Notes under the pieces: model-generated
Told to the model about the DNA's origin: nothing
What the model saw: the letters and a program-made list of their open reading frames with translations, nothing else
Database searches by the model: none
Position numbers and translations under genes: made by a program
Shown here: piece after piece, positions 6,138 to 15,116 of the stretch
Position numbering within the stretch: the first letter of the stretch is position 1
Layout of the letters: each line of letters starts with the position of its first letter
Source: Candidatus Methylomirabilis sp.
GTDB lineage: Bacteria; Muiribacteriota; Ozemobacteria; Ozemobacterales; Ozemobacteraceae
NCBI GenBank assembly: GCA_020722725.1
Contig: DYKG01000001.1
Span: 151,106-215,105, forward strand
DNA length: 64,000 bases
Direction: 5' to 3'

Positions 6138-7676
6138 ATGGAACTAAAAACTAAAGTTCTTCTGATTATTCTTGACGGTTTCGGTATTTCAGACAAGGTT
6201 GATGGTAATGCCATCGCTTCTGCCAATCCTGAATTTATCAACAAACTTTTTCAGGAGCGGCCATGCACCAGACTGGCAGCTTCAGGGCTGAGCGTTGGTC
6301 TGCCCGAAGGCCAGATGGGAAACTCGGAAGTCGGCCATCTTAACATTGGTGCCGGCCGTGTCGTTTACCAGGACATCACTAGAATCAACTGCTCGATCGA
6401 AGATGGTTCCTTTTTTGAAAATGGAACGATGAATGGCCTGATTGATCGGGTCAAAGCCGACAATAAGGCTCTGCATCTCTATGGTCTGGTATCTGACGGC
6501 GGTGTTCACAGCCATATAAACCACATTTCAGCCATATTGAAGCTTGCCGCCAAAAAGGGGCTGAAAAAAGTATTCATTCATGCCTTTACCGATGGCCGCG
6601 ACACATCGCCAACCAGTGGCGTTCATTTCATTCGTGAGCTGGTTGCAGAAACCGAAAAAATCGGAGTCGGGAAGATCGCAACAATTTCTGGTCGTTACTA
6701 CGCAATGGATCGCGATAACCGCTGGGATCGCGTGGAAAAAGCTTATCTGGCTCTGGTTCATGGTGTCGGCAATCGTGCGGTTGACCCGGTCGTAGCCATG
6801 GAAGCCTCTTACAAGGTCAATGTAACTGACGAATTTGTCGTGCCTGTGGTGATCGAAGAAAACGCACAGCCGGTAGCAACCATCGATGATGGCGATGCGA
6901 TTCTGGCCTTCAACTTCAGAGCCGACCGCATGCGCCAGATCTCAAAAGTTTTCACTGATCCGGGTTTTGATCTGTTCAAGCGCAAGGACATGAAAGTTCA
7001 CTACGCCAGTTTTACCAGATATTCGGCTGAATTTGATTTTCCTGTTGCCTTTCCGCCGCAGACACTTGAAGACGTGCTCGGTGAGGTTCTTTCACGTAAT
7101 CAGATCGCCCAGCTGCGTTTGGCTGAAACGGAAAAATACGCCCACGTTACCTACTTTACCAATGGTGGCAATGAAGCGCCATTCCCATTGGAAGACCGAC
7201 ACATGATACCTTCGCCGAAGGTTAAAACCTATGATTTAAAGCCGGAAATGGCAGCTTTCGAAGTTTGCGAATTTCTTGTCGAAAAAATCAGGGCGCAGAA
7301 ATACCCATTTATTATGGTTAACTTTGCCAATTGTGATATGGTCGGTCATACCGGTATCATGGAAGCAGCGGTTAAAGCGGTTAATACCGTTGACTGTGTT
7401 CTTTCAAAAGCGATTCCGGTAGCCTACGAACATGGTTATGACTGTATCATCACTGCTGATCACGGCAATGCCGAGCAGATGGTAGATTTTGAAACCGGTG
7501 AAGCTTTCACTGAACATACGATTAACCCGGTTCCCTTCTGCCTGCTGTCAAGAAATACCTGCGAACTGAAATCGGAGGGTAAGCTTTGCGATATCGCGCC
7601 AACTGTTCTTGATCTGATGAACATTTCCCAGCCCGCGGCCATGACCGGTCAATCATTGATCTGCCGAAAAAAATAA
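6138..7676 (+). CDS. gpmI: 2,3-bisphosphoglycerate-independent phosphoglycerate mutase
   Basis: GpmI interconverts 3- and 2-phosphoglycerate in glycolysis using two manganese ions. The 512-residue protein has the family length and motifs: metal-binding D13 in IILDGFG, catalytic serine S63 in QMGNSEVGHLNIGAGR, DGRDTSP, FNFRADRMRQ, NFANCDMVGHTG and TADHGNAEQM near the C-terminus. The ribosome-binding site is weak (AAGG twelve bases upstream). gmk follows after 13 bp and is probably in the same transcript. Confidence 0.96.
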   Translation: MELKTKVLLIILDGFGISDKVDGNAIASANPEFINKLFQERPCTRLAASGLSVGLPEGQMGNSEVGHLNIGAGRVVYQDITRINCSIEDGSFFENGTMNGLIDRVKADNKALHLYGLVSDGGVHSHINHISAILKLAAKKGLKKVFIHAFTDGRDTSPTSGVHFIRELVAETEKIGVGKIATISGRYYAMDRDNRWDRVEKAYLALVHGVGNRAVDPVVAMEASYKVNVTDEFVVPVVIEENAQPVATIDDGDAILAFNFRADRMRQISKVFTDPGFDLFKRKDMKVHYASFTRYSAEFDFPVAFPPQTLEDVLGEVLSRNQIAQLRLAETEKYAHVTYFTNGGNEAPFPLEDRHMIPSPKVKTYDLKPEMAAFEVCEFLVEKIRAQKYPFIMVNFANCDMVGHTGIMEAAVKAVNTVDCVLSKAIPVAYEHGYDCIITADHGNAEQMVDFETGEAFTEHTINPVPFCLLSRNTCELKSEGKLCDIAPTVLDLMNISQPAAMTGQSLICRKK

Positions 7677-7689
7677 ACATCTATATCAA

Positions 7690-8262
7690 ATGAGCAAGAC
7701 TGCCAGGGGATTTCTATTCGTTGTTTCCGGCCCATCAGGAGTGGGAAAGACAGTGTTGTGCAACGAAATCGTTAAACGCTATGCCCCGCATGTGGTTTAT
7801 TCAATTTCAGCTACGTCAAGAGCTCCCCGTGGCGGTGAAACCAATGGCCAGGAATATTATTTTTACAGCGCTGCCGAATTTAAAAAGGCGATTGAGCGTG
7901 ATGAATTTGCCGAATGGGCTTTCGTGCACGGCAATTACTACGGCACCCCCCGGCGCTTTCTCGAAGAAAATCTTGAAGCGGGAAGGCACGTAATTCTCAA
8001 TATTGATGTGCAGGGTGCGTTAAAAATTCGCGAAAATTATCCTGATGCGGTAATGGTTTTCATTGCTCCACCAACTTTTGCTGAACTTGAAAGCCGAATT
8101 CGCAAACGCAATATGGACAGCGAAGATTCCATCAAGCATCGGCTCGAAAATGCCTGCCAGGAAATGGGCTACAAAGATCAGTACCGCTATTCGATCGTCA
8201 ACGATAATCTGCCAGAAGCGATTACTGAATTGAATGAAATTTTCGTCGATTACATCGGCTGA
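7690..8262 (+). CDS. gmk: Guanylate kinase
   Basis: Gmk converts GMP to GDP with ATP. The 190-residue protein has the P-loop GPSGVGKT (14-21), the GMP-binding segment SATSRAPRGGETNGQEYYF, the EWAFVHGNYYGTP loop and NIDVQGALKIRE. The lid RIRKRNMDSEDSIKHRL follows. It is slightly shorter than the E. coli enzyme at the C-terminus but lacks nothing essential. It follows gpmI by 13 bp. Confidence 0.95.
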   Translation: MSKTARGFLFVVSGPSGVGKTVLCNEIVKRYAPHVVYSISATSRAPRGGETNGQEYYFYSAAEFKKAIERDEFAEWAFVHGNYYGTPRRFLEENLEAGRHVILNIDVQGALKIRENYPDAVMVFIAPPTFAELESRIRKRNMDSEDSIKHRLENACQEMGYKDQYRYSIVNDNLPEAITELNEIFVDYIG

Positions 8263-8301
8263 TACAGGGCTTTTGCCGGATTTTACGGCGATTTCCGGTT
8301 C

Positions 8302-8330
8302 TTGACACATTTAGAACTGATTCTTATAAT
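8302..8330 (+). promoter_or_regulatory. Consensus sigma70 promoter of the FecR-domain gene
   Basis: TTGACA (8302-8307) and TATAAT (8325-8330) are both perfect consensus hexamers with a 17-bp spacer, 45 bp before the ATG at 8376. This is the strongest promoter match seen in the window. Confidence 0.8.
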
Positions 8331-8375
8331 CTAAAGGAAATTCTCTAGATTACCGTCTTCAGGAGGCTATTTATA

Positions 8376-9119
8376 ATGAAACGCACCACTCTGTGCTTCC
8401 TAACTGTTTGTTTTATCCTGTTGTCATCGTTTGCCTGGGCGGCTGAAGAAGCTCAGACCCGCATGGTCAAACTCGATGCCAGTCTTGAAATAATCAGCGG
8501 ACAGGTCAAGCTGACCCGGGTTGGCAGCACCAAAACCGACATCATCAGCAATGGCGTTGAACTTTATGCGGGCGATCTGCTTGAAACCCTGCGCGAATCA
8601 AAAGCGGTGCTCAATTACACCGATGGCACCGTAATGCGCATAAAACCCCGCACTCTGGTTGAAGTTCAGCCTCTGAGCATCAAGGTTTTCAAAGGGCAGA
8701 CCTGGTACAAATTCACTAAGCGTGGTACTGAATTTCGCATCGAAACCCCGACGCTGGTCGCGGGTATTCGCGGTACCGAATTTGAAGTGGCAGTAACTTC
8801 AAGAAAAAAAGCATCGGTTTCTGTTCTTGAAGGCGCAGTTGCCGTAAAAGGCCGGGCTGGAAAGAAATCTCTGGTGCTCAAACCTGGTTTTGCAACTCAT
8901 TGTGAGCCGGGAAATGAACTGGTAGAAGCTTACAAATTCAACCTTGATAAGAAAAATGCTGAATGGAAAGCCGATGAATGGGATTGCGCCGGCTCAATAA
9001 GCGATATCAACAAGCTTTTCATCAACTACCTGAATCTAAAATACGAATATGGCGACGAAGATTCGAGAACTGCTGAAGCTCTCAAAACTCTTGAAGCAGC
9101 CAGGAAGAAAAGCAAATAA
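8376..9119 (+). CDS. Secreted FecR-domain protein
   Basis: The 247-residue protein has a cleavable signal peptide (LCFLTVCFILLSSFAWA) and a FecR-like domain over about residues 30-175. Typical segments are SGQVKLTRVGSTKTDII, GDLLETLRESKAVLNYTDG, RIETPTLVAGIRGTEFEV and SVLEGAVAV. A charged helical tail follows. The ATG has AGGAGG nine bases upstream and a consensus promoter. Classical FecR is an inner-membrane anti-sigma sensor with a cytoplasmic helix; here there is no such helix and no sigma partner, so this is probably a periplasmic or surface member of unknown function. Strong expression is likely. Confidence 0.8.
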   Translation: MKRTTLCFLTVCFILLSSFAWAAEEAQTRMVKLDASLEIISGQVKLTRVGSTKTDIISNGVELYAGDLLETLRESKAVLNYTDGTVMRIKPRTLVEVQPLSIKVFKGQTWYKFTKRGTEFRIETPTLVAGIRGTEFEVAVTSRKKASVSVLEGAVAVKGRAGKKSLVLKPGFATHCEPGNELVEAYKFNLDKKNAEWKADEWDCAGSISDINKLFINYLNLKYEYGDEDSRTAEALKTLEAARKKSK

Positions 9120-9130
9120 ATATTTGAAAT

Positions 9131-9171
9131 AAAAAAGCCTCGGTTGTTGTTTCAGCTGCCGAGGCTTTTTT
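9131..9171. terminator. Bidirectional intrinsic terminator
   Basis: AAAAAAGCCTCGG pairs with CCGAGGCTTTTTT around a 15-base loop. It separates the rightward FecR-domain gene from the leftward arfB gene. Confidence 0.9.
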
Positions 9172-9182
9172 ATTTAATCTTT

Positions 9183-9623
9183 TTACTCATCATCATCGTA
9201 ATCGGTCGGGCGGCGGCGATTGGCTTTTTTGCCGCTGTTCTGTCTTTTGGTAGCCACTCTTTTTGCTTTGGAAGCTTTGGTCGGTTTGGTCGGGCGGCGA
9301 ATTGCCGGAGGGTTGAGAGCTTTTTCGATCATTGATTTAAGTTTGTCGCAGGCATCGAGCAAGTTGCGATATTGTTCACGATATTTCTGGCTGGTTACGA
9401 TAATGCAGCCTTCGGCATCGAGTCGGTTTCTTGCGGCTTCAAGCAGACGAGAGACCACATGAACGGGAAGTTGTGGACAGATAGCAGGGTTAAAACGCAA
9501 TTCAATGCAGGTTGCAACCTTGTTAACGTTCTGGCCACCGGGCCCAGACGACCTTACTGCGCTGACCTGAATCAATTCAGCGGGAATAACTATTTCATCA
9601 TTGATCTGTATCGGCAGATTCAT
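9183..9623 (-). CDS. arfB: Peptidyl-tRNA hydrolase ArfB-like (release-factor-like ribosome rescue protein)
   Basis: ArfB (YaeJ) frees ribosomes stalled on mRNA without a stop codon. The 146-residue protein has the catalytic GGQ motif in AVRSSGPGGQNVNKVAT, lacks the codon-recognition domain of full release factors, and ends in a long basic tail (rich in Lys/Arg and then acidic TDYDDDE). In ArfB such a tail inserts into the empty mRNA channel. The start overlaps the stop of the upstream glycosyltransferase gene by four bases, making it the last gene of the envelope operon. The terminator at 9131-9171 follows. Confidence 0.9.
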   Translation of the reverse strand: MNLPIQINDEIVIPAELIQVSAVRSSGPGGQNVNKVATCIELRFNPAICPQLPVHVVSRLLEAARNRLDAEGCIIVTSQKYREQYRNLLDACDKLKSMIEKALNPPAIRRPTKPTKASKAKRVATKRQNSGKKANRRRPTDYDDDE

Positions 9624-10609
9624 TCTTTTAAAACCTCGACCAGCCAGGCCAGTGCCCGTGATAAATCAATTGCGCCCATGCATGGCATCAGTTTACATTG
9701 GTTACAGCGGGTGGTGCAACTTTCAACCGAAGGCATCAGCACCAGATTTTTTTGGGCAACCGGCCCCCATCTTTTAGGGGTCATGGCTGGAACCGGCGGG
9801 AAAAATGCCAGAACCGGCAGACCAACTGCGGCGGCCAGATGCATCGGGCCCGTTGAACCGCCGATGAAAGCACGGCACCATTGCATGACCGCCGCGAGAA
9901 CCGCAAAATCCGGCACATTTTTTAGAAAATCAAGCTGCTCTTTCCGGCAATCGGCAAAAGCCCCGCTCATTTTTTCTTCACCGGGCCCAAGACTGACCAA
10001 AATTTCAAACCCTGCTGAAATTAGTTGCTGAGCTATTTCTGCGTAGCTTTCTGGTGAAAGGTTGTGTGCTGAACCACCATGACCGGGGTGAATCAAAACC
10101 GGTTTTTTTACTTTGAGCTTTGAAAAGATTTCTCTTGCCGCCGACTGATCAGCCGGCCCCGGCACAAAAGAAGGGCCGGAAAGGTTGATATTGCTGACCA
10201 GGCCTTCAAGAAGCTGCAGATTATACTGAAACTCATGTTTTTCATTGCGTGAACGTTTCTGAACCCGGCGATCACTGAGAAAAAACTGCCAGACATTCGA
10301 GGCGCGACCGACTCTGCGAACTATTCCCGCCAAAAATGCTGCTAGAATGACTCGGGCAGCGGGGTGAACGATTATAATCATATCTGCGGCACAATCGCGA
10401 AACGCTTTGCTTAAAGCAAGGATTGAGGGGTAATCGTCATCGACGAGCACTTCATTTACCTCAGGGCAAAGCCTGATCAACGATGCGGTATAGTGCTTCA
10501 CATGCGCAATTATTCTCGCATCGGGAAATTGTCGGCGCAGCTCTCTGAACATCGGACTGGTCAAAATCAGGTCGCCGGCTTTGTCGGTGCGCGAAACAAT
10601 GATATTCAC
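9620..10609 (-). CDS. Glycosyltransferase family 9 (heptosyltransferase-like)
   Basis: The 329-residue product starts with the GT9 pattern IIVSRTDKAGDLILTSPMFRELRRQFP and has the C-terminal donor-binding half with LIHPGHGGSAHNLSPESYAEIA and FIGGSTGPMHLAAAVGLPVLA. GT9 enzymes add heptose or related sugars to the inner core of lipopolysaccharide on the cytoplasmic face. A C-terminal cysteine cluster (CTTRCNQCKLMPC) is shared with its neighbours. The GTG start overlaps the previous gene by four bases. Which sugar is added cannot be decided. Confidence 0.88.
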   Translation of the reverse strand: MNIIVSRTDKAGDLILTSPMFRELRRQFPDARIIAHVKHYTASLIRLCPEVNEVLVDDDYPSILALSKAFRDCAADMIIIVHPAARVILAAFLAGIVRRVGRASNVWQFFLSDRRVQKRSRNEKHEFQYNLQLLEGLVSNINLSGPSFVPGPADQSAAREIFSKLKVKKPVLIHPGHGGSAHNLSPESYAEIAQQLISAGFEILVSLGPGEEKMSGAFADCRKEQLDFLKNVPDFAVLAAVMQWCRAFIGGSTGPMHLAAAVGLPVLAFFPPVPAMTPKRWGPVAQKNLVLMPSVESCTTRCNQCKLMPCMGAIDLSRALAWLVEVLKE

Positions 10610-11610
10610 AGGCTTTGGCCCACCATTTGCGAAAAGACTTCAGCAATTCTTTCTGCCGAGATGCTGTTCATGCAGATATGATCGGCTCTGGGGCAGGTTT
10701 TTAATCGGCAAGGCGCCTGTGGGCATTTTTCTGACCCGTAAACATAGACCGTTTTTTCAGAAAGGGCACCAGTTCTGGCCATATCGGTAGGGCCGACCGG
10801 AATGATGGCGGGCAGTCGAAACAGAGCGGCCAGGTGCATAGTACCTGAATCATTGGCGATGAGCGCTTTGGCGTGGCTCAGCAGAACTGCCAGCTCGGTC
10901 AGGCTGGTTTTGCCGGCCAGCGATTTAACCGAGTTGCATCGGGTGGCAGTCTTTTGTGCGATCTCATGCTCGGCTTCGCTGCCTGATACCAGAATTTTCA
11001 GCCCTGGATAACGATTTGCGATGATTTCAGCAACCTCAGCAAATTTTTCTGGATGCCAGCGCTTTGCCGCACCGAAGGCGGCGCCGGGGGCGAGAATAAT
11101 AAAAGGTTCGTATGGTTCAAGAGCAAACCGGCGAACCGTTTCGACAACCCGCGACCGGTCAAAACAAATTTCGGGCAATGGCGGCTGCTGATCGGCAAGC
11201 CCCGCTTCTTTTACCAGATTGAAATGCAGGGTCGATTCGTGGATTTCTTTAAAATTTCCGGGTTTGGCAATGGCCTGACTGAGAAAGAGCTTTCTTCCCT
11301 GGGTGTTATAGCCGATCGAAGGGGCGTCGCAGGCCCAAGAAACCAGTGCTGCTCTTAAAGAATCGGGCAAGACCACGATCTGATCAAAGCCCTCTTTTTT
11401 TAATTTTCGCATTTTCTGCAACCCGGCAAAAATCGGGCCGTTGGTAGCAACCGCATGTACTGATGCAAAACGGTTGATGATCTGGTAAGCCTCTACCAGA
11501 TGCGGGCGGGTTAGAATGTGCACTTCATGCCTTTCTGCGGCAGCAAGCAACGCCGGCAGCGACATGATTACATCGCCAAGCCAGTTGAGGCCGATAAAAA
11601 GAATTTTCAT
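10606..11610 (-). CDS. waaF: Glycosyltransferase family 9, WaaF-like (ADP-heptose:LPS heptosyltransferase II)
   Basis: Of the three GT9 genes this is closest to WaaF. The 334-residue product starts ILFIGLNWLGDVIMSLPALLAA, carries LAPGAAFGAAKRWHPEKFAEVA in the second half, and ends with ALIANDSGTMHLAALFRLPAII plus a PVGPTD loop. WaaF adds the second heptose of the LPS inner core. The cysteines near the C-terminus (EKCPQAPCRLKTCP) follow the conserved H/C-rich WaaF segment. It overlaps both neighbours by four bases, so the three GT9 enzymes are produced together. Confidence 0.85.
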   Translation of the reverse strand: MKILFIGLNWLGDVIMSLPALLAAAERHEVHILTRPHLVEAYQIINRFASVHAVATNGPIFAGLQKMRKLKKEGFDQIVVLPDSLRAALVSWACDAPSIGYNTQGRKLFLSQAIAKPGNFKEIHESTLHFNLVKEAGLADQQPPLPEICFDRSRVVETVRRFALEPYEPFIILAPGAAFGAAKRWHPEKFAEVAEIIANRYPGLKILVSGSEAEHEIAQKTATRCNSVKSLAGKTSLTELAVLLSHAKALIANDSGTMHLAALFRLPAIIPVGPTDMARTGALSEKTVYVYGSEKCPQAPCRLKTCPRADHICMNSISAERIAEVFSQMVGQSL

Positions 11611-12581
11611 GGTTGCTTCTCGAAGAAATTGAAGATGGCGGTGGCAGTGCTTTCAGGCTCAAGATCACGGCAGGCAGAATGCTGTAGCGGGCAGACCGCC
11701 CTTTGCCCATGCAGGCTGCATGGTTTGCAGTCGAGATCTTTTGAAATAACAAGCGCCTTAGGCCCCGGGACCGGGCTGAAGCCAAGAACCGGCGAAGTTT
11801 GCAGAAAAATGCCGGCGACTTTGGCATCAACGGCGCGGGCAAGGTGCATCGGCCCGGAATCGGATGAAATTACTCCGGCTGACCAGTAGAGCAGCCCGGC
11901 GAGCTGTTCAAGCGAAATGGCGTTGCGCAGATCGGTCAGACCCGCAAGACCATCGATCGGCATTTTCCCGGTGCCGATCAGGGCTATGGGAAGCGGGGAC
12001 TGCAGGCAGATCTGCCGTAACAGACTTTCAGGCAGAACTTTGCCTGGGTGCGAAGCATCGGCATGCAGGGCAAAAAAGCCATGGGGAGCCAGGTTCAGCC
12101 CGGCCAGATCAACTTTACTTCGCTCGATAAAGTTGGGTGCTAAAACGATTTTGGGGTCGGGCTTTTCAATGTTTCTGCCGCAGGTCTCGGCGTATTTTTG
12201 CCAGACCGGCCGCTGGTCGGCAAAGCGCAACGGAAAATTGCCGCGCAGAACCTGAAGTTGCTCTGACATTGAACGTTTCTGGTAACTGGTCTGTTTTGGT
12301 GTTTTAACCAGGAGCCTCAGAGCGATGGTTGCCAATTTTCCCTGAAGGTCGTGAAGTGCGCCGGCGTCGAGTCGGTTCAGCGTCAAGGCCAGGCGCAGCA
12401 GATCGGTGGTGCCGTCGAAGAAATGCACTCTCGCCGGCAGAAATCGTGCAAGTTCATGCCAGCGCCGGTTAATAACCAGATGGGCCTCGATGCCCGAGTT
12501 TTCAAGATCACGCAGACAGGGAACGGTGAGAAGAATATCGCCCATGGCGTTGAGCCGAAGCAGGATTTCTCTTGGTTTCAT
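11607..12581 (-). CDS. Glycosyltransferase family 9 (heptosyltransferase-like)
   Basis: The 324-residue product begins EILLRLNAMGDILLTVPCLRDL and has the donor-site segment GVISSDSGPMHLARAVDAKVA, both typical of family 9. It also has FALHADASHPGKVLPESLL in place of the usual PG..W.P.K.W. loop, and the C-terminal CKPCSLHGQRAVCPLQHSAC shared with the family. It lies between waaA (six bases away) and the waaF-like gene (four-base overlap), so it may act directly on Kdo as heptosyltransferase I (WaaC role), but this is inferred from order. Confidence 0.82.
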   Translation of the reverse strand: MKPREILLRLNAMGDILLTVPCLRDLENSGIEAHLVINRRWHELARFLPARVHFFDGTTDLLRLALTLNRLDAGALHDLQGKLATIALRLLVKTPKQTSYQKRSMSEQLQVLRGNFPLRFADQRPVWQKYAETCGRNIEKPDPKIVLAPNFIERSKVDLAGLNLAPHGFFALHADASHPGKVLPESLLRQICLQSPLPIALIGTGKMPIDGLAGLTDLRNAISLEQLAGLLYWSAGVISSDSGPMHLARAVDAKVAGIFLQTSPVLGFSPVPGPKALVISKDLDCKPCSLHGQRAVCPLQHSACRDLEPESTATAIFNFFEKQP

Positions 12582-12587
12582 GAAAAA

Positions 12588-13847
12588 TCAGGGGAGCAGA
12601 TGCAACTGCTGAAGTTTTTCAATGGTACGCCCAGAGGCCCCGGCCATGCAGTCGAGAACTTTTCTGGCCCTACGACCCATATCAGCAAAATCATCGGGCT
12701 GGTCAAGCCAGTTTCTTAGGGTTTTCTGCAGGCTGTCGGCATCGGTTACGGTTATGACAGCCCTTTCGCGGTTCAGGGCCATCATTTCATAACGGAAATT
12801 AAAGGTCTCGGGCCCGGTCAAAATGGGAACGGCGCAGGCAGCCGGTTCCATGAGGTTGTGCCCGCCTCGTTTGATCAGGCTGCCGCCCACAAATGCCAGG
12901 TCGGAAACAGCGTAAAAGCTGCGCAGTTCGCCGAGGGTATCAGCAAGAATTACCCGACCGGCAGTTACATGCGGGGTCGATGCCAGTGAAAAATCAAGTT
13001 TTCGGTTTTTCAGCAGGTCGATGACCTCGTTGGTTCGCTTTACATGACGAGGTGCGATGACGACGGCAGCATTAAGATCAGGCCAGAGAGGTTCGAGTGC
13101 GTCGAGAATGATTTCTTCTTCACCGGGATGAGTGCTGCCAAAGCAGATTACCTGTCGGCGGGCAGGTATTCCAAAGCGCTGTTTGAAATTATTCTGGTCC
13201 ACATCGGGTCTGGTGAAGTCGTATTTGAAGCAGCCAAGCGTATTTATTCTGGCCGAATCGACCCCGAGAATCTTGAAGCGCCGCTGATAATGCTTTTCCT
13301 GGGGGAAAACAAAGGCAAAATTTTCAACCGCGCTTGAAAAAACCGGCCACATTATTCGCATCAGACGCACCGATTTTTCGTTGATGCGCCCGTTGATTAT
13401 GCCATAGGGAACGTTTTTGCGGGCAAGGGTATCGAGCAGCAGCGGCCAGATTTCGGTTTCGCTGATCAGCATCACTCTGGGCCTGATTTTTTCGATGAAA
13501 GGCACGGTAAAAGCCGGCAGTTCGATGGGAAGCAGGGTTGCAAGCCCGCACAGCTCTTCTTTGCGCAGATGGCGAAGACCATCCATGGTGGTTGAAGTGC
13601 AGATCAGCCTTTCTTTGCCGTAGATGGCGGCAAGCTGTTGCAAAAAAGGCTTCAGGGTTATGAATTCACCGAGGGAAGCCCCGTGAATCCAGATTGTTCC
13701 GGTTTCGGGTGGGGTGTAGTCTTCAGGCAGAATGCCTTTGCGCATGGCAAATTCGTCTTTTTCAATCCGGCGCGGTGGAAAAAGATCGAGCAGCTCAACT
13801 ACCGCCCGCAGTACCCATTGATAGCTTTTGAGGTAAATACGGCTCAT
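12588..13847 (-). CDS. waaA: 3-deoxy-D-manno-octulosonic acid (Kdo) transferase
   Basis: WaaA (KdtA, family GT30) adds Kdo to lipid IVA at the inner membrane. The protein has about 419 residues, the usual length. Landmarks are WIHGASLGEF near residue 55, ICTSTTMDGL, SETEIWPLLL, INGRINEKS, a CFGSTHPGEEE loop, and FVGGSLIKRGGHNLMEPAA near the C-terminus. The ORF track begins at a TTG two codons upstream; I prefer the ATG at 13847. It heads the block waaA-GT9-waaF-GT9-arfB and proves that the organism makes Kdo-containing lipid A. Confidence 0.93.
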   Translation of the reverse strand: MSRIYLKSYQWVLRAVVELLDLFPPRRIEKDEFAMRKGILPEDYTPPETGTIWIHGASLGEFITLKPFLQQLAAIYGKERLICTSTTMDGLRHLRKEELCGLATLLPIELPAFTVPFIEKIRPRVMLISETEIWPLLLDTLARKNVPYGIINGRINEKSVRLMRIMWPVFSSAVENFAFVFPQEKHYQRRFKILGVDSARINTLGCFKYDFTRPDVDQNNFKQRFGIPARRQVICFGSTHPGEEEIILDALEPLWPDLNAAVVIAPRHVKRTNEVIDLLKNRKLDFSLASTPHVTAGRVILADTLGELRSFYAVSDLAFVGGSLIKRGGHNLMEPAACAVPILTGPETFNFRYEMMALNRERAVITVTDADSLQKTLRNWLDQPDDFADMGRRARKVLDCMAGASGRTIEKLQQLHLLP

Positions 13848-13981
13848 AATCAACCAGACGACGCGTTTATACTGTCAGAAAAAATCGCAAGGGGCGACTT
13901 TCAGGTCAGCTTTCCTTATAACATAATACAGAAGAATTTTATGTAATTGTTATAAAATCTGATTTGCATTATACAATTTTG

Positions 13982-15052
13982 TCAAAGAAGATTCAAAATT
14001 TTGACTGAATCGTTTTCGGGGGCATCTTCGGGTCTGGTTTTCCAGCGTCGATGCAGCCAGAACCATTGTTTCGGCTGTTGTCTGACCATTTGTTCAACAA
14101 TTTGCGTATAATCACGGGTCATCTTCTGATGCCCTTCAACATCATCAGAATAATTTTCAGGAAAAATTGCCGGCCAGATTTTCAGCCGATGTCTGCCATT
14201 AAAGTCAGGAAAAAGAGCCAGCGGTACAATTGGTGCACCCGTTTTGATGGAAATGGCGGCCGGCCCGGTTGGTGCTGAAGCCCAGGCTTTGAAAAAAGGC
14301 ACGAAAATGCCCTGTTTTCCGTTATCCTGATCGACCATCAAGGCAAGAATATGACCTTTTCTCAATGATTTAAGAATTTCTCTTATGCCAAAACCCGAGT
14401 CGGTGGTGCGGGCCCCGTGTTTTTGCCGCATTTCTTCCATCCAGCGATCTACTTCAGGGTTGTTCTGGCGCCTCACCACAACGGTAACCGGTAGCCCGTT
14501 CAGTGAAAGCCAGGGTGGCACCAGTTCCCACAAGCCAAAGTGCCCGGAAATAATAATCGCGCCTTTTTTGCGACTCAGGGCCTGCTTCAGAATCGCCATA
14601 TCAGCGCAGTATAGCCGGGTGTTCAAATCTTCATTTGACATGAATTTCAGGCCGGACATTTCAAATGCGTTAAGGAGAAAGTTGAAATAAACCTGTCGTG
14701 CCATTTTTACAGCCTCATCGGGGCTCAGCTCAAGGTGCAGGCTTATGGCCGAAATGACGTATTTGCGACGCAACTGCAGGATGTCGAAGGCCAGCCAGGT
14801 CAGCAGTGCTGCAAGTTTGCGGCGTTGGGTAATTTTCATGCTACCGGTGATTTTCGCCAGCAGGTCGAGCAGCATGCATTGAACCTTGTATCCGAAATTT
14901 TTTATATACAAAGGCTCGTTGAAAAATTCATATTTTTTACACCGATTCGACCAGCCAAGCGGACTCAGTAACCGAAAAAAGGCGGTCATTGAGCCTGTCG
15001 AAATGCCCGCCCTTGAGAAATAGTCAATGAGTTTTTGTGTGAAAAAGCTCAT
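13982..15052 (-). CDS. lpxL: Lysophospholipid/lipid A acyltransferase, LpxL/HtrB family
   Basis: LpxL-type enzymes add a secondary acyl chain to lipid A at the inner membrane. The catalytic H-box IIISGHFGLWE is present, followed by VTVVVRRQNNPEVDRW, MVDQDNGKQGIFVPFF and the C-terminal FWLHRRWKTRP. I start at the ATG at 15052, giving 356 residues; the track start at 15166 would overlap the upstream gene by 50 bases. Residues about 15-37 are encoded by a copy of the dispersed repeat found at 2792 and 20311, so the N-terminus may have been remodelled by insertion. It lies 128 bp from waaA. Confidence 0.88.
   Translation of the reverse strand: MSFFTQKLIDYFSRAGISTGSMTAFFRLLSPLGWSNRCKKYEFFNEPLYIKNFGYKVQCMLLDLLAKITGSMKITQRRKLAALLTWLAFDILQLRRKYVISAISLHLELSPDEAVKMARQVYFNFLLNAFEMSGLKFMSNEDLNTRLYCADMAILKQALSRKKGAIIISGHFGLWELVPPWLSLNGLPVTVVVRRQNNPEVDRWMEEMRQKHGARTTDSGFGIREILKSLRKGHILALMVDQDNGKQGIFVPFFKAWASAPTGPAAISIKTGAPIVPLALFPDFNGRHRLKIWPAIFPENYSDDVEGHQKMTRDYTQIVEQMVRQQPKQWFWLHRRWKTRPEDAPENDSVKILNLL
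14945..15010. repeat. Dispersed palindromic repeat, copy C, inside the lpxL-like coding sequence
   Basis: Read on the minus strand this is GCGGGCATTTCGACAGGCTC, then AATGACCGCCTTTTTTCGGT, then TACTGAGTCCGCTTGG and TCGAA. It matches copy A in 34 of 39 bases and copy B over the core and right arm. TTCGACAGGCTCA and the distal TCGAA arm form an imperfect palindrome around a T-rich centre. It is in frame with the gene. Confidence 0.65.
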
Positions 15053-15116
15053 CGAACGTTCACGCTTTTCCTGAAACAAAAGAACGAGCTTATGTATAAT
15101 GAACCAGGCGTTGTTT

